DNA from: UBA10908 sp964608965
Lineage (GTDB): Bacteria > Bacillota > Clostridia > Peptostreptococcales > Anaerovoracaceae
DNA: 64,000 bases
Assembly (NCBI GenBank): GCA_964608965.1
Contig: CAZSPZ010000001.1
Coordinates: 62,001-126,000 of the forward strand
Direction of reading: 5' to 3'
Shown here: positions 1 to 8,371 of the stretch, piece after piece
How the letters are laid out: the number at the start of each line of letters is the position of its first letter
Numbering within the stretch: position 1 is the first letter of the stretch
The notes under the pieces: generated by a model
What the model was told of the DNA's origin: nothing
Databases searched by the model: none
The model's input: the letters and a program-made list of their open reading frames with translations, nothing else
Program-made: the position numbers and the translations under genes

Positions 1-2019
1 GAAATCGGGAAGATCGCGAAAATGATTTCAGAAGCAACGACGGAAATGACGCCCCTGCAAAAACGTCTGGCCGACCTTGGAAAAGTTTTGGGCATCGTTG
101 CCGTCGTTCTTTGTTTGGGATTATTCGGCGTGGCTGTTTTGCAGGGAAGAGACTTGATTGACATGTTGATCACGGCCATATCTCTTGCGGTTGCAGCAAT
201 ACCCGAAGGCCTGCCTGCTGTCGTCACCATCGTGCTGGCTCTGGGTGTTCAACGCATGGTAAAAGTGAACACGATTGTAAGACGCCTTCCTTCCGTGGAA
301 ACTTTGGGTTCGGTGGGTATTGTCTGTTCAGATAAAACCGGAACGCTGACACAAAATAAGATGACTGTCACCAGACTGTATATGAACGATCAGATCATGG
401 ATGCAAACAACGCTGATTACGACGATTTCCGCACGCTAATCGATGGGATGATTCTTTGTTCCGACGCTACGGCAGACGGTGAATCCAGGCTTGGCGATCC
501 CACGGAATTGGCGTTGGTAGACCTTGGTATTGCGAAAGGTATTACCAAGGATATTTTGGAAAGCAATTCTCCAAGAGTGAACGAGCAACCTTTTGATTCT
601 GTCCGAAAAATGATGACCACCGTGCATCAACACAAAGATGGCAATGTATTATCTTATACAAAGGGTGCCATGGACAATATTATAAAGAATTGTACGGAAA
701 TTCTTCGAGATGGCGAGTCGTGTATCTTTACAGGACCTGATAAAGAAAATATCGAAGCTGCAGCGAAATCCATGGCCGCGGACGCTCTTCGCGTTCTTGC
801 CCTTGCCATTCGTGTGGACAACCACAATGCGGAAGAATCAGGGTTGACTTTTGTTGGCCTTGTAGGTATGATCGACCCGCCCCGACCCGAAGCGGCCGAA
901 GCGGTGCAAATATTCAAAGAAGCCTCCATTATCACCGTCATGATTACAGGCGATCACAAGGATACTGCCTTTGCGATTGCAAAGGAACTGGGAATTGCCG
1001 AAAGCCAGGATCAATGTATTGCGGGAGATGAACTTTCCTACATGTCGCAAGACGAACTCAACCAGCGGGTCATGCATCTTCGGGTTTTTGCCCGTGTATC
1101 CCCGGAGAATAAAGTGATGATTGTAAATGCTTTCCGTTCTCATGGCCACATCGTCTCCATGACAGGCGACGGTGTAAACGATGCCCCTTCGCTTAATGCT
1201 GCAGACATAGGTGTTGCCATGGGAATCACCGGTACCGACGTTGCAAAAGGCGCGGCAGATATGATTCTTACCGATGATAACTTTGCCAGCATCCAAAAGG
1301 CGATACACGAAGGCCGAATTATTTACAACAATATCAGAAAGACGGTGCTCTTCCTTCTTTCTTCGAATTTCGGTGAAATTATCACCATGTGCGGAAGCAT
1401 TATCGCAGGATTGTGGTCTCCTCTGCAAGCGATACACATATTGTGGGTCAATTTGATTACCGACTCTCTTCCCGCCTTAGGCCTTGGTGTAGACGAAGGA
1501 ACTCCCGGCATTATGAAGGAGAAGCCAAGAGATCCCAAAGAGAACTTGTTTGCCCATGGCGGCCTTGCCACCACCATTTTCTATGGGTCGGTCATCGCAA
1601 GTATCACGTTAGGCGCTTTCTTAATCGTGCCCATCGAAATGCTTTTGGTGGCGGGACGCGAAATTTCCGTTGCAAATATCAACGAAATGATGGCGATAGG
1701 AGAAACGTATATGCGCTGCCAAACTTACGCATTTACGACCCTTGGCGTGTCGCAATTATTCCATGCAATCGGAATGAGAGATGTAAAGACTTCTGTTTTT
1801 CGCATGAATTACTCTCGCAACAAAATGATGATGTTTGCTTTCTTCTTTGGATTGGCACTTCAGGTTGCCGTAACTGAAATCGGTTTCTTCGAAAGAATGT
1901 TTGAAACCGTTGAGCTTTCGATGATCGAGTGGGGCCGGCTCTTGATTTTAGCCACAGTGCCTCTTTGGTTCCATGAATTGCGAGTCATTTACTTTAAACT
2001 CACAGAAAAGAAAAGGTAG
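1..2019 (+). CDS. Calcium-transporting P-type ATPase (type IIA), 5'-truncated by the window edge
   Basis: The frame is already open at base 1 (it reads EIGKIAK before the first ATG at 22), so the N-terminus lies outside the window. The protein would pump cations across the membrane at the cost of ATP. Visible landmarks are PEGLP in M4, the phosphorylated Asp in DKTGTLT, the hinge TGDGVNDAP, SNFGE in M5 and NLITDSLPA in M6. The Asn/Glu/Asp set in M5-M6 corresponds to the ligands of both Ca2+ sites in SERCA pumps, which argues for Ca2+ transport; this is inference from motif positions. Six C-terminal membrane segments are apparent. The stop codon lies two bases before the GTG of the next gene, so the two are probably co-transcribed. 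A Na+ or Mn2+ pump cannot be excluded. Confidence 0.9.
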   Translation, partial: EIGKIAKMISEATTEMTPLQKRLADLGKVLGIVAVVLCLGLFGVAVLQGRDLIDMLITAISLAVAAIPEGLPAVVTIVLALGVQRMVKVNTIVRRLPSVETLGSVGIVCSDKTGTLTQNKMTVTRLYMNDQIMDANNADYDDFRTLIDGMILCSDATADGESRLGDPTELALVDLGIAKGITKDILESNSPRVNEQPFDSVRKMMTTVHQHKDGNVLSYTKGAMDNIIKNCTEILRDGESCIFTGPDKENIEAAAKSMAADALRVLALAIRVDNHNAEESGLTFVGLVGMIDPPRPEAAEAVQIFKEASIITVMITGDHKDTAFAIAKELGIAESQDQCIAGDELSYMSQDELNQRVMHLRVFARVSPENKVMIVNAFRSHGHIVSMTGDGVNDAPSLNAADIGVAMGITGTDVAKGAADMILTDDNFASIQKAIHEGRIIYNNIRKTVLFLLSSNFGEIITMCGSIIAGLWSPLQAIHILWVNLITDSLPALGLGVDEGTPGIMKEKPRDPKENLFAHGGLATTIFYGSVIASITLGAFLIVPIEMLLVAGREISVANINEMMAIGETYMRCQTYAFTTLGVSQLFHAIGMRDVKTSVFRMNYSRNKMMMFAFFFGLALQVAVTEIGFFERMFETVELSMIEWGRLLILATVPLWFHELRVIYFKLTEKKR

Positions 2020-2021
2020 CA

Positions 2022-3089
2022 GTGAAAATATATATTCTTAAGAAATTGAAGAATAGGAAATACGATTCAGAGGACCTTCTTTGGAAGGTCCTCTTTGAAG
2101 AAGGAATAAAAGACTGCGAGGTCAAAAGGGCAGAAAACGGACAACTGCTTCTGCTTTCGTCTTGCGGCGCGAGCGTTTGGAATGTATCTGTGAGCCACAC
2201 AAAAAATTACTGGGTGTGCGCTCTTTACGAAAACGGCGCTGTGGGCGTCGACATAGAAGAGAGCAGCAGAGAGATCAACAAAGGGCTTGCTCGAATGCTT
2301 CATCCGTCGGAACGACAATATTTAGAGGCGCTGTCTTCGGATTCCGGAGAATGGAAACGTGAATTTTTGAACATATGGACTCGAAAAGAAAGCTTTATTA
2401 AATGCCTTGGCACAGGTTTATCCGAAGGACTTTCGACATTTTCTGTCGTGAATGGACAAGGAGAACCGGCCGAACCGGTCACCGGTAAAAATGGTGAGAG
2501 TTACTATGTAAGCAATGTTCATATTGCGAAAGGTTTATGTGCCGGAATTTGTACCAAAAGCATGGAGAGTTTACCCGAGATAACGACGCTGCGGTATTCG
2601 GGCACACCTTTTAAACCTGCGTTGGAGCAGGCTGCCGATATGTTGGCCTTGAGAGATTACTCTTCTGCGGGGTTGGTTCGGAAGCTGGTGGAAAAAGGGC
2701 ATAGCCCGGAGGCTGCCGCTGCGGCTGCGGAGGAAATGTCAGAAAGAGGATATATAGATGACTGCCGTTACGGTATGCACTTGGCGGAGCGAGGCATTGA
2801 AAAGGGCAAGGGAAAGTATCGCATCAAGAGAGAACTGCAGGAAAAGGGACTGGATGAAACGCTGATCCAGGGCATTTTATCTAAAATTTGCGATGCTGAA
2901 AGCGGAAGCGAAAGAGAAAGAGCTTTTAAACAGGCGAGCTGCCTGCTTGGTTATGCGGAAGAAGAACAAGAAACTCAAGAAGTTGTTGTTCCGACAGAAA
3001 AAGAGTTGAATAAAGTAGGAAGAAAGCTCTCTGCTCTTGGTTATGAACCCTCTGTAATCTATGAAATAATAGACAGGCTGCGCCGTTGA
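2022..3089 (+). CDS. Fused 4'-phosphopantetheinyl transferase (Sfp type) and RecX regulator
   Basis: A single 355-codon frame joins two families. Residues about 1-180 are an Sfp-type phosphopantetheinyl transferase, with SVSH (about 56-59), the Mg-binding GVDIE (75-79) and WTRKESFIK (about 119-127). This enzyme would move 4'-phosphopantetheine from CoA to a carrier protein. Residues about 200-355 are RecX-like: paired three-helix repeats with ALRDYS, RGYIDD and KGKYRIKRELQEKG. RecX proteins inhibit RecA filaments. Each part is close to the normal length of its family. The start is GTG, preceded by AAAAGG at 2011-2016, and sits two bases after the ATPase stop. No stop or frame change lies between the halves. 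Why the two would be fused is not evident. Confidence 0.85.
   Translation: MKIYILKKLKNRKYDSEDLLWKVLFEEGIKDCEVKRAENGQLLLLSSCGASVWNVSVSHTKNYWVCALYENGAVGVDIEESSREINKGLARMLHPSERQYLEALSSDSGEWKREFLNIWTRKESFIKCLGTGLSEGLSTFSVVNGQGEPAEPVTGKNGESYYVSNVHIAKGLCAGICTKSMESLPEITTLRYSGTPFKPALEQAADMLALRDYSSAGLVRKLVEKGHSPEAAAAAAEEMSERGYIDDCRYGMHLAERGIEKGKGKYRIKRELQEKGLDETLIQGILSKICDAESGSERERAFKQASCLLGYAEEEQETQEVVVPTEKELNKVGRKLSALGYEPSVIYEIIDRLRR
2069..2096 (+). other. Terminator-like hairpin inside the start of the PPTase-RecX gene
   Basis: A perfect 10-bp stem (AGAGGACCTT, 2069-2078, with AAGGTCCTCT, 2085-2094) closes a 6-base loop and is followed by TT. It lies 50 bases after the ATPase stop but inside the next reading frame (codons 16-25). 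It could attenuate read-through from the pump gene. The short U tract makes true termination doubtful. Confidence 0.4.
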
Positions 3090-3111
3090 GACTTGACGAG
3101 GCAGCCTGTTT
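3071..3111 (+). other. Inverted repeat spanning the PPTase-RecX stop codon
   Basis: ACAGGCTGC (3073-3081) pairs with GCAGCCTGT (3101-3109), extendable by one wobble and one A-T pair, around a 19-base loop that contains the stop codon. There is no U tract, so it is more likely a processing or weak pausing structure than a classical terminator. It separates the fusion gene from ileS. Confidence 0.35.
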
Positions 3112-3170
3112 CCAATATACTGAATTACTGTGCAACAATTATAAAATCAACAAACACAAAGGATAGCGAC

Positions 3171-6100
3171 ATGTTTAAAAACTTATCAGAAAAACCTATA
3201 GCTGAAGTTCAAATCGCTCAGGCAGATGCTTGGGAAGCGGATGACCTCTTGGCCAAATGCGTATCGACAAGAGAGGGAAGTCCTAAATTTTTATTTTACG
3301 AAGGCCCTCCCACCGCAAACGGCAAACCCGGCATTCACCATGTCATTGCGCGGACGCTCAAGGATTCCGTATGCCGATACAAGACCATGCAGGGGTATAA
3401 AGTTAACCGCAAGGCCGGTTGGGATACGCACGGTCTTCCCGTGGAAATCGAAGTGGAAAAACAGCTCGGTATGTCCGGGAAAAAAGACATCGAAAAGTAT
3501 GGCATAGGCGAATTTAACCAAATGTGCAGGCAGTCCGTATTTACTTACGAAAAAATGTGGAGAGAAATGACCCGCAGAATGGGTTATCTCATCAATATGG
3601 ACGATCCCTACATCACTTTGGATAACAATTATATAGAGAGCTGCTGGTGGATTTTAAAACAATTCTTTAAAGGCGGACTGATATACGAAGGTCATAAAAT
3701 ACTTCCGTACTGTCCCCGCTGCGGAACAGGTCTGGCTTCTCACGAAGTGGCTCAAGGCTATAAAGAAGTAAAGGTCAATACGCTTACTTGCAGATTTAAG
3801 AAAAAGGGCGAAGAAAACACGTACTTTTTGGCCTGGACGACAACCCCTTGGACATTGGCCTCTAATGTGGCGCTCACCGTGGGTTCGAACATCGAATATA
3901 TCAAAGCGGAGCAGAACGGCGAATACTTATATTTGGCCAAAGCGCTGGCGGAAAAAGTTCTTTCTCCCAATGGGCCCTATACCGTGGTGGAAGAAATGAA
4001 GGGTTCTGCGCTGGAATTTCAGGAATACGAGCAATTGATGCCATTTATCAACGTAGATAAGAAGGCGTTTTATATTACATTGGGCGATTATGTGACCATA
4101 GAGGACGGTACCGGTATCGTTCATACCGCTCCTGCTTTTGGCGAAGACGATTACAAGACCGGTCGAAAATACGGCCTTCCGGTTCCAAATCCCGTAGACG
4201 AAGAAGGAAAGTATACGGAAACACCCTGGGCCGGACGTTTTGTCATGGAAGACGGGTTAGATGTCGACATCATAAAATATCTTGCCGCCGACAATAAAAT
4301 ATATGCGAAAGAAAAACTAGAGCATAATTATCCGCATTGCTGGAGATGCCGCACGCCTTTGATTTACTATGCGAAACCTTCCTGGTACATCGAAATGACA
4401 AAATTGCGCGATCAACTTGTGGCGAACAATAACGCGACGAACTGGTATCCTGATTTTGTGGGCGAGGGTCGCTTCGGAAATTGGATCGCCGATGTAAAAG
4501 ACTGGGCGATATCAAGGAGCAGATACTGGGGAACTCCAATCAATATTTGGCGTTGTCCCTGCGGACATTTAGAGTCCGTCGGTTCGATTGCCGAATTGGT
4601 CGAGAAGTCTATAGAAGATATTGACGAATCCATTGAACTCCATCGTCCGTATGTGGACGAAGTGCACATAAAGTGTCCTGAGTGCGGCGAAACGATGACA
4701 CGTATTCCCGAAGTGATGGATTGCTGGTTTGACAGCGGAGCTATGCCTTTTGCCCAACACCATTATCCATTTGAAAACAAGGAGAATTTCGACGAAGAGT
4801 ATTTCCCTGCGGATTTTGTCTGCGAAGGAATAGATCAAACAAGAGGCTGGTTCTATTCTCTTATGGCAATTTCCACATTTATCAAGGGGTGTTCTCCCTA
4901 CAAAAATGTGCTCGTAAACGACCTTGTCTTGGATAAAGATGGCAAGAAGATGAGCAAGTCAAAAGGCAATACAGTGGATCCTTTCACTTTGTTCGACAAA
5001 TATGGCGCAGATGCTACCCGCTGGTATTTACTTTCGGTTTCGCCTGTATGGTTTCCCACAAAGTTCGACGAGGAAGGCCTTATCGATGTGCAGGGCAAGT
5101 TCTTTGGTACGTTGCGAAACGTGTACAACTTCTTTACTCTCTATGCCAATAACGATGATGTAAACCCGGAGAAGTGTTCTGTGGATTATCTGAAGCGCCC
5201 CGAATTGGATCGTTGGATTCTGTCAAAATACAACAGGCTTGTGGACGAAGTGACCCAAGCTATGGATGAATATGACCACAACAAGAGCGTTCGAAAAATT
5301 CAGGAATTTGTATCCGAAGATTTATCCAACTGGTATATACGCCGCGCAAGGCGCAGGTTTTATGCAGATGGAATGGATGATGACAAGAAGAGCGTGTATG
5401 CAACGACCTACGAAGTTTTGATTGGCGTTGCGCGCTTGATTGCACCGTTTGCTCCTTTCCTGGCGGACGAACTGTACATCAATCTGACGGGTGATGAATC
5501 TGTCCATTTGTCTTACTATCCCAAGGCGAATACTTCCCTGATGGATGCCGATTTAGAAGAGAGAATGGATTTGGTTCGTTCGATCGTCACGATGGGCAGA
5601 GGGATTCGAGAAAAATCCCGCATTAAAGTTCGTCAACCGTTGACGGAATTGCTCATAGACGGAAAATACGAAGCGCTTATCGGCTATATGTCGGATTTGA
5701 TTAAAGAGGAATTGAATGTAAAAAATGTCGTCTTTGAAAAAGATATGGATGACTATATGAACTATGGCTTAAAACCTGATTTTAAGGTGGCAGGGCCTCT
5801 TCTGGGCACAAAGATTAAAGCCTTTGGCGGCGCTTTGGCAAAAGCCGAGCCTAAAGCTTTCATTGAACACCTGGCAAAAGACGGCAAAGTAGTCATGGAA
5901 CTGGACGGAGAGTCCGCAGAAATAAGCCAGAGTATGGTCGAAGTGAAAGTTTCGGCAAAAGAAGGCTTTACCGCTGCTTTGGAAAATGGCATCTGTGTAA
6001 TTTTAGATACGACGATTTCCGCACAACTCATTGGCGAAGGCCTTGCCAGGGAACTGATATCCAAGGTCCAGCAAATGAGAAAGCAAAAAGACTTTGAAAT

Positions 6101-6275
6101 GATGGACCGCATCAATATCTATGTGGCCGCAGACGAAGAAGTGAAGCAGGCAATTGCCGATTACGAAGAATACATAAAAAAAGAAACGCTTACCGACTCT
6201 ATTCTGGAAAAGAGCAACCTTGCATCCTTCGACTTGAATGGACATGCAACGGGAATCGACGTGGAAAGAATATAA
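3171..6275 (+). CDS. ileS: Isoleucyl-tRNA synthetase, IleS2 type with GXHH signature
   Basis: Class I synthetase that charges tRNA-Ile in the cytoplasm; 1034 residues from the ATG at 3171. A TTG at 3093 lengthens the frame, but ATG 3171 has AAAGGA eight bases upstream and gives the normal N-terminus (FKNLSEKP), so I chose it. Landmarks are GPPTANG followed by GIHH (residues 54-57) at the place of the usual HIGH signature, the CP1 editing region with TTTPWTLASN, a Cys-rich knuckle, KMSKS (593-597), the anticodon-binding domain and a C-terminal DUF5915-like region. It lacks the C-terminal zinc finger of IleS1. The GXHH swap is known from some IleRS2 enzymes and linked to very strong mupirocin resistance. 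No T-box precedes it. Confidence 0.95.
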   Translation: MFKNLSEKPIAEVQIAQADAWEADDLLAKCVSTREGSPKFLFYEGPPTANGKPGIHHVIARTLKDSVCRYKTMQGYKVNRKAGWDTHGLPVEIEVEKQLGMSGKKDIEKYGIGEFNQMCRQSVFTYEKMWREMTRRMGYLINMDDPYITLDNNYIESCWWILKQFFKGGLIYEGHKILPYCPRCGTGLASHEVAQGYKEVKVNTLTCRFKKKGEENTYFLAWTTTPWTLASNVALTVGSNIEYIKAEQNGEYLYLAKALAEKVLSPNGPYTVVEEMKGSALEFQEYEQLMPFINVDKKAFYITLGDYVTIEDGTGIVHTAPAFGEDDYKTGRKYGLPVPNPVDEEGKYTETPWAGRFVMEDGLDVDIIKYLAADNKIYAKEKLEHNYPHCWRCRTPLIYYAKPSWYIEMTKLRDQLVANNNATNWYPDFVGEGRFGNWIADVKDWAISRSRYWGTPINIWRCPCGHLESVGSIAELVEKSIEDIDESIELHRPYVDEVHIKCPECGETMTRIPEVMDCWFDSGAMPFAQHHYPFENKENFDEEYFPADFVCEGIDQTRGWFYSLMAISTFIKGCSPYKNVLVNDLVLDKDGKKMSKSKGNTVDPFTLFDKYGADATRWYLLSVSPVWFPTKFDEEGLIDVQGKFFGTLRNVYNFFTLYANNDDVNPEKCSVDYLKRPELDRWILSKYNRLVDEVTQAMDEYDHNKSVRKIQEFVSEDLSNWYIRRARRRFYADGMDDDKKSVYATTYEVLIGVARLIAPFAPFLADELYINLTGDESVHLSYYPKANTSLMDADLEERMDLVRSIVTMGRGIREKSRIKVRQPLTELLIDGKYEALIGYMSDLIKEELNVKNVVFEKDMDDYMNYGLKPDFKVAGPLLGTKIKAFGGALAKAEPKAFIEHLAKDGKVVMELDGESAEISQSMVEVKVSAKEGFTAALENGICVILDTTISAQLIGEGLARELISKVQQMRKQKDFEMMDRINIYVAADEEVKQAIADYEEYIKKETLTDSILEKSNLASFDLNGHATGIDVERI

Positions 6276-6281
6276 AAAAGC

Positions 6282-6315
6282 AAACAGCCGCACAAAAAGG
6301 TGCGGCTGTTTTTAT
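6282..6315. terminator. Rho-independent terminator after ileS, probably bidirectional
   Basis: AAACAGCCGCAC (6282-6293) pairs perfectly with GTGCGGCTGTTT (6300-6311) around a 6-base loop. Ts follow on the plus strand, and an A-rich stretch precedes it that reads as Ts on the minus strand. It sits between convergent genes. Confidence 0.85.
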
Positions 6316-6322
6316 GTGGATG

Positions 6323-7027
6323 TTAATTTAAAGAAATTTCTCTGTTTTCACCCGTCAAAATAGCGACTTTTGATTGGCCTCCCAGATATTTTTCAGAAAG
6401 GCTCGCCAAGCGATTCGCTGCAGCGATCAAATCTTCGTGCCTCGAAGGATCGACTGATTCGATGACTAATATGGCATTCCTTGTGTTTTCTGTGAGCATC
6501 GTTCGCTTTCCGTCTCTCCAGTTCCAGCAGCGGCATACGATGCCGATGTCATCCTTATATACAATTTCGCCCGGAAGAGCGCAATCTTCTTCCTCGTCTC
6601 CAAGTGCCCAAAACGGCTCGCCGCCTTCGGCTTTCGTGAGCAGCATATCCCCGGACAATGTATCGAGATCTTCTCCTCCGCACGGAACTCCATATTCCAG
6701 TGAGACGGTGTTATACAAGTCGACTAGAGGATTTATTTCGCCGACCGGATTATTTTTTTCCACTCTTTTAAGAAGGTTTTCGATGGAACTTCGGACTCCT
6801 TTTTTTGTTTTGAATTGCTGATAAGCTTCGCGCCATACGGATATGACTTTATTTTCACTGAAAACCTCTGCCACTAAAAACTTCTTCGCAGTTTTATTGG
6901 CAGTCTCCAATGCAACTGCAATCTGAGGCTGAGTTTTGGTGTTATCGATATCCTTGCATAGAATGACAGCGATTTCAGCCCGAGGGAAAACGTCCCAAAA
7001 TTGTTGCGATATGATTAATTTATTCAT
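6323..7027 (-). CDS. B3/B4 tRNA-binding domain protein (PheT-editing-domain-like)
   Basis: A 234-residue protein resembling the free-standing B3/4 domain family (the editing domain of phenylalanyl-tRNA synthetase beta; COG3382). Supporting segments are NPLVDLYNTVSLEYGVPCGGEDLD, typical of the family, and the C-terminal GEIVYKDD...CRCWNWRDG...TRNAILVIES region. Family members are suspected to act on mischarged tRNA or as nucleic-acid-binding proteins; the function here is not known. The ATG at 7027 has AAGGAG close upstream and follows the GTPase stop by 19 bases, so it is the last gene of a minus-strand operon. The terminator shared with ileS lies just past its stop. Confidence 0.75.
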   Translation of the reverse strand: MNKLIISQQFWDVFPRAEIAVILCKDIDNTKTQPQIAVALETANKTAKKFLVAEVFSENKVISVWREAYQQFKTKKGVRSSIENLLKRVEKNNPVGEINPLVDLYNTVSLEYGVPCGGEDLDTLSGDMLLTKAEGGEPFWALGDEEEDCALPGEIVYKDDIGIVCRCWNWRDGKRTMLTENTRNAILVIESVDPSRHEDLIAAANRLASLSEKYLGGQSKVAILTGENREISLN

Positions 7028-7046
7028 AGTATCTCCTTAAAAATGA

Positions 7047-8354
7047 TTACAGCAAATCTTTTGTCCGACGCAATTGACGAGTCAATCGATTCAACGCATA
7101 AATACGTGTCACAACTTCCACTGTGCTGTCGTTGCGATAGAGAAGGACACGGTTAAGCGTCGTTTCAAGATCGTTGCAAACTGTAGCGACTTTTTTTAAA
7201 AATGCATCTCCTAGCTCTTTGGCCAATGTGTTTTTATCGGGACGTCCGTTTGCGCCCGACAAGTCAAGCTCAGTCAGGGCATAGTGATAATCCATGCCGA
7301 ACAGTTCGGTTACAGAAGAAGTAAGGACGATTTTTAATTCGTTCATGCGCACTTCTAACCGGTCTCCCAAACCGGGAATCATGATTTCCCTGTCGGCTTC
7401 TTCTTCGTGAACCATCTCTGCAGCTTTGACTTTTAACTCTTCCAGAGTCGTCTTTATGTCTCGAAGACTTTTTGCGAGAACAAGGGGAGGCATCAGCAGG
7501 ACTTTCCAATAAAGCTCTATTTGAGCCAGAGAGGATGCAATAACATCCTTCAATTTCAGTGTCACAGAAGCTTCGAGGATTTCTCTGGTCCTGGCTCGGC
7601 ATTCTTTGCGAAGAGTCATTTTCAATGCTTCTATTCCAGTCCCCATCTTTACGCTGACAGGAAAAAGAACAATTTCTTGTGCGCCCATAAGGTTGGACAG
7701 GAGTTTTCTGCAGTATTGAAGATATGCATTCAACTCTTCCGACGATACAACATCGATCTTGTTTACCACGAAGAAAAACTTTGCGGCATAGGCTCGTGTG
7801 CTTTTCAGAAAATCAATTTCAATTTCATTGATGGGCGTGTCGACAGAAAGCATAAAAATAACCGCATCGCTTTCCTTTACAAAAGCATAGGCTGCGTCGG
7901 AATTATGCTTATGGAAAGATCCCACGCCGGGAGTGTCCACAAAAGTGAACCCGTCTTTAAGGAAAGGAGAGGGAGTTCTAAGTGAAACAGAAGAAACTCC
8001 AAGGACATTCTCCGGATTTTCCTGCTCATTGATGTAAGTCCCCAAATCATGCATTTTGACGGTTTTTATCGATCCGTTGAAAAAGTGTACAGCCGCATTC
8101 TTTTCTCCGTATGTGATTTCTGTCACGGCCGAAGTGATCGGCACAATGCCTACCGGAAGGAGATTTTCGCCTAAGATAGCGTTAACAAGAGCACTTTTGC
8201 CTCTTTTAAATTGTCCGATTACAGAGACTGTGATACTCTGGTTTTCGAGTTTCTTCCTAAGCGCTGTTACACGGAAATATTCCCTGCCCAATACTTCTGA
8301 GTCGGAGAGCAGCGCTTGGGTTGTTTTGAGTGTTTCTAAAATAGAATGATCCAT
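7047..8354 (-). CDS. Dynamin-family GTPase
   Basis: A 435-residue protein with a large-GTPase N-terminal domain: P-loop GQFKRGKSAL (about 47-56), G2 threonine in VPITSAVT, G3 DTPGVGS and G4 NKID. Helical sequence follows. Bacterial dynamin-like proteins remodel or repair membranes. This one is short for the family, which commonly exceeds 550 residues, and shows only weak hydrophobic candidates for a membrane paddle (around LLMPPLVLA). It lies 17 bases after the stop of the PLP enzyme and 19 bases before the B3/4 gene. The ribosome site (AAAGAG) is weak, which suggests translational coupling. Confidence 0.8.
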   Translation of the reverse strand: MDHSILETLKTTQALLSDSEVLGREYFRVTALRKKLENQSITVSVIGQFKRGKSALVNAILGENLLPVGIVPITSAVTEITYGEKNAAVHFFNGSIKTVKMHDLGTYINEQENPENVLGVSSVSLRTPSPFLKDGFTFVDTPGVGSFHKHNSDAAYAFVKESDAVIFMLSVDTPINEIEIDFLKSTRAYAAKFFFVVNKIDVVSSEELNAYLQYCRKLLSNLMGAQEIVLFPVSVKMGTGIEALKMTLRKECRARTREILEASVTLKLKDVIASSLAQIELYWKVLLMPPLVLAKSLRDIKTTLEELKVKAAEMVHEEEADREIMIPGLGDRLEVRMNELKIVLTSSVTELFGMDYHYALTELDLSGANGRPDKNTLAKELGDAFLKKVATVCNDLETTLNRVLLYRNDSTVEVVTRIYALNRLTRQLRRTKDLL

Positions 8355-8371
8355 TTTCTCTTTCTTTTCAA

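Noticed and set aside
838..1437. A 199-codon open frame on the minus strand inside the Ca2+ ATPase gene
   Set aside because: It lies wholly opposite a clearly conserved ATPase frame, has no ribosome site or recognisable domain, and its codon use is that of an antisense shadow.
3093..3170. TTG-initiated extension of ileS
   Set aside because: No ribosome site; the added residues are atypical for the family and run through the hairpin region, while ATG 3171 has AAAGGA at good spacing.
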